Positions 63,430 through 64,000 of a DNA stretch of 64,000 nucleotides are shown here, piece by piece (the stretch's first letter is position 1; each line of letters starts with the position of its first letter). The position numbers were made by a program, and so were the translations under genes. The notes below the pieces were generated by a model, which was not told the DNA's origin, made no database searches, and saw nothing but the letters and a program-made list of their open reading frames with translations. Source of the stretch: Bacteroidota bacterium (GTDB lineage Bacteria > Bacteroidota > Bacteroidia > Flavobacteriales > Weeksellaceae); NCBI GenBank assembly GCA_023399595.1, contig JAEWOR010000038.1, forward strand, positions 16,133 to 80,132, read 5' to 3'.

Positions 63430-63669
63430 TTATTTATTTACTACTTCTTCGATGTAAGCGATAGCGTGACCTACAGTAGTAATTTTTTCTGCTTGATCAT
63501 CAGGAATCTGAATGTTGAATTCTTTTTCGAATTCCATGATAAGTTCAACAGTATCTAATGAATCAGCTCCTAAATCGTTAGTGAAGCTAGCTTCAGGAGT
63601 TACCTCTGTTTCTTCAACGTCAAGCTTATCAGCGATGATAGCTTTTACTCTTGATGCAATGTCTGACAT
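63430..63669 (-). CDS. acpP: Acyl carrier protein
   Basis: A 79-residue acidic helical protein with the phosphopantetheine-attachment Ser in LGADSLDTVELIM. It shuttles acyl chains in fatty acid synthesis and other pathways. It is the first gene of acpP-fabF-rnc. The -7 box at 63701 would give a leader of about 30 bases. Confidence 0.97.
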   Translation of the reverse strand: MSDIASRVKAIIADKLDVEETEVTPEASFTNDLGADSLDTVELIMEFEKEFNIQIPDDQAEKITTVGHAIAYIEEVVNK

Positions 63670-63700
63670 AGTAAATTTATTTTAAAATTGTTAATTGCTG

Positions 63701-63708
63701 CAAATATA
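63701..63708 (-). promoter_or_regulatory. -7 element of the acpP-fabF-rnc operon
   Basis: On the minus strand TATATTTG then C, an exact TAnnTTTG match about 30 bases before the acpP start. Confidence 0.6.
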
Positions 63709-63906
63709 TAAAATTCTTGAGGAAAAAACTTTTTTTTACGTTTTTTTGATGGAATTATACGTTATGATTAATCTAAAATTGACTTATAGCTTTGGTTCTC
63801 AATTTGTTTTTTTTTCTGTTTTGTGATTTTTTTCTTGTCAAAATCTGTTAATTAATAATATTGATTTAAAATCTTATGAATATCCGTAAGATTGCCTAAT
63901 AATTTG

Positions 63907-63914
63907 TATATTTG
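63907..63914 (+). promoter_or_regulatory. -7 element before the transposase-like gene
   Basis: TATATTTG, an exact TAnnTTTG match, 20 bases before the ATG at 63935. Confidence 0.45.
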
Positions 63915-63934
63915 TGTAATTCAAATTATTACAG

Positions 63935-64000
63935 ATGAATATTTTCAGTTTTACGGCGAATTTTGGAACCGAAGAAGATTGTAGAAAACACTTTAAGCAG
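63935..64000 (+). CDS. Probable IS1595-type transposase, N-terminus only
   Basis: Only 22 codons are in the window (start MNIFSFTANFGTEEDC, then RKHFKQ). The pattern N-I-F-x-F with a Cys-containing helix ending in HF-x-x matches, from memory, the N-terminal part of IS1595/ISXO2-type transposases that precedes a zinc ribbon. The zinc ribbon and DDE domain lie outside the window. A -7 box precedes it, and a hairpin (AATCTTATG/CGTAAGATT, 63870-63893) lies upstream. The call is tentative. Confidence 0.5.
   Translation, partial: MNIFSFTANFGTEEDCRKHFKQ

Overview
The window is a 64 kb stretch of an AT-rich chromosome from a member of the Bacteroidota, most likely order Flavobacteriales, family Weeksellaceae (the Chryseobacterium / Cloacibacterium / Riemerella neighbourhood). 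Support: promoters with the Bacteroidota -7 motif TAnnTTTG rather than an E. coli TATAAT box, almost no Shine-Dalgarno sequences, two secreted proteins with type IX secretion tails, an exbB-exbD-exbD-tonB cluster, long NusB, bacillithiol BshB1, PUR/DUF3276, IPExxxVDY, DUF2480, DUF6452/DUF6048 and ribosomal protein THX. The species cannot be named from the sequence alone.

Layout. 0-6.5 kb (mostly minus): a truncated patatin-like lipase, two lipoproteins, an alpha/beta hydrolase, a dead exbD remnant, dsbD and tilS. 6.5-13.1 kb: OmpA-like lipoprotein, O-methyltransferase, NlpC/P60 protein, DUF1648 membrane protein, waaA, a family 2 glycosyltransferase and two lipoproteins. 13.4-16.7 kb: leuS carrying an in-frame foreign insertion. 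17-22.8 kb: the TonB energising cluster exbB-exbD-exbD-tonB, then a small membrane protein, a PstS-like lipoprotein and a TPR protein. 22.9-31.8 kb: bshB1, tRNA-His, PUR protein, ABC exporter half, nusB-DUF1573-yajC, a short-chain dehydrogenase, a G-rich tandem repeat, aspS and an XRE/DUF2975 pair. 31.9-36.9 kb: ankyrin protein, THX, DUF937, DUF2480, lpxB, comEC. 37-44.8 kb: sdhCAB, a thioredoxin-fold lipoprotein, rlmD, DUF6452/DUF6048. 45-53 kb: two large type IX-secreted proteins, one a metallopeptidase. 53-64 kb: coaE, a metallo-hydrolase, ruvB, hutI-hutG, an aldehyde dehydrogenase, pyk, an IPExxxVDY protein, rnc, fabF, acpP and the first codons of a probable IS1595-type transposase.

Most of the window is housekeeping: translation (leuS, aspS, tilS, tRNA-His, THX, rlmD), envelope (waaA, lpxB, exb/ton, OmpA-like), respiration (sdhCAB), fatty acid synthesis (acpP-fabF), and histidine breakdown (hutI-hutG).

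The standout is in leuS. About 492 bases encoding a complete DUF559 (Vsr-like, PD-(D/E)XK-type) nuclease domain are inserted in frame just before the editing-domain motif TTRPDT. The insert is bounded by 26-bp GC-rich imperfect inverted repeats (23 of 26 matching) that contain no stop codon in any frame on either strand, and the inserted domain has no methionine codon of its own. This looks like a small mobile element that lives inside an essential protein without splicing. A related-looking palindrome and G-rich tandem repeat sits between the dehydrogenase gene and aspS. Secondary observations are a recurrent TAnnTTTG-N4-ATG promoter/start arrangement implying leaderless mRNAs, a decayed exbD, and a heptanucleotide repeat abutting a TTG-started lpxB.
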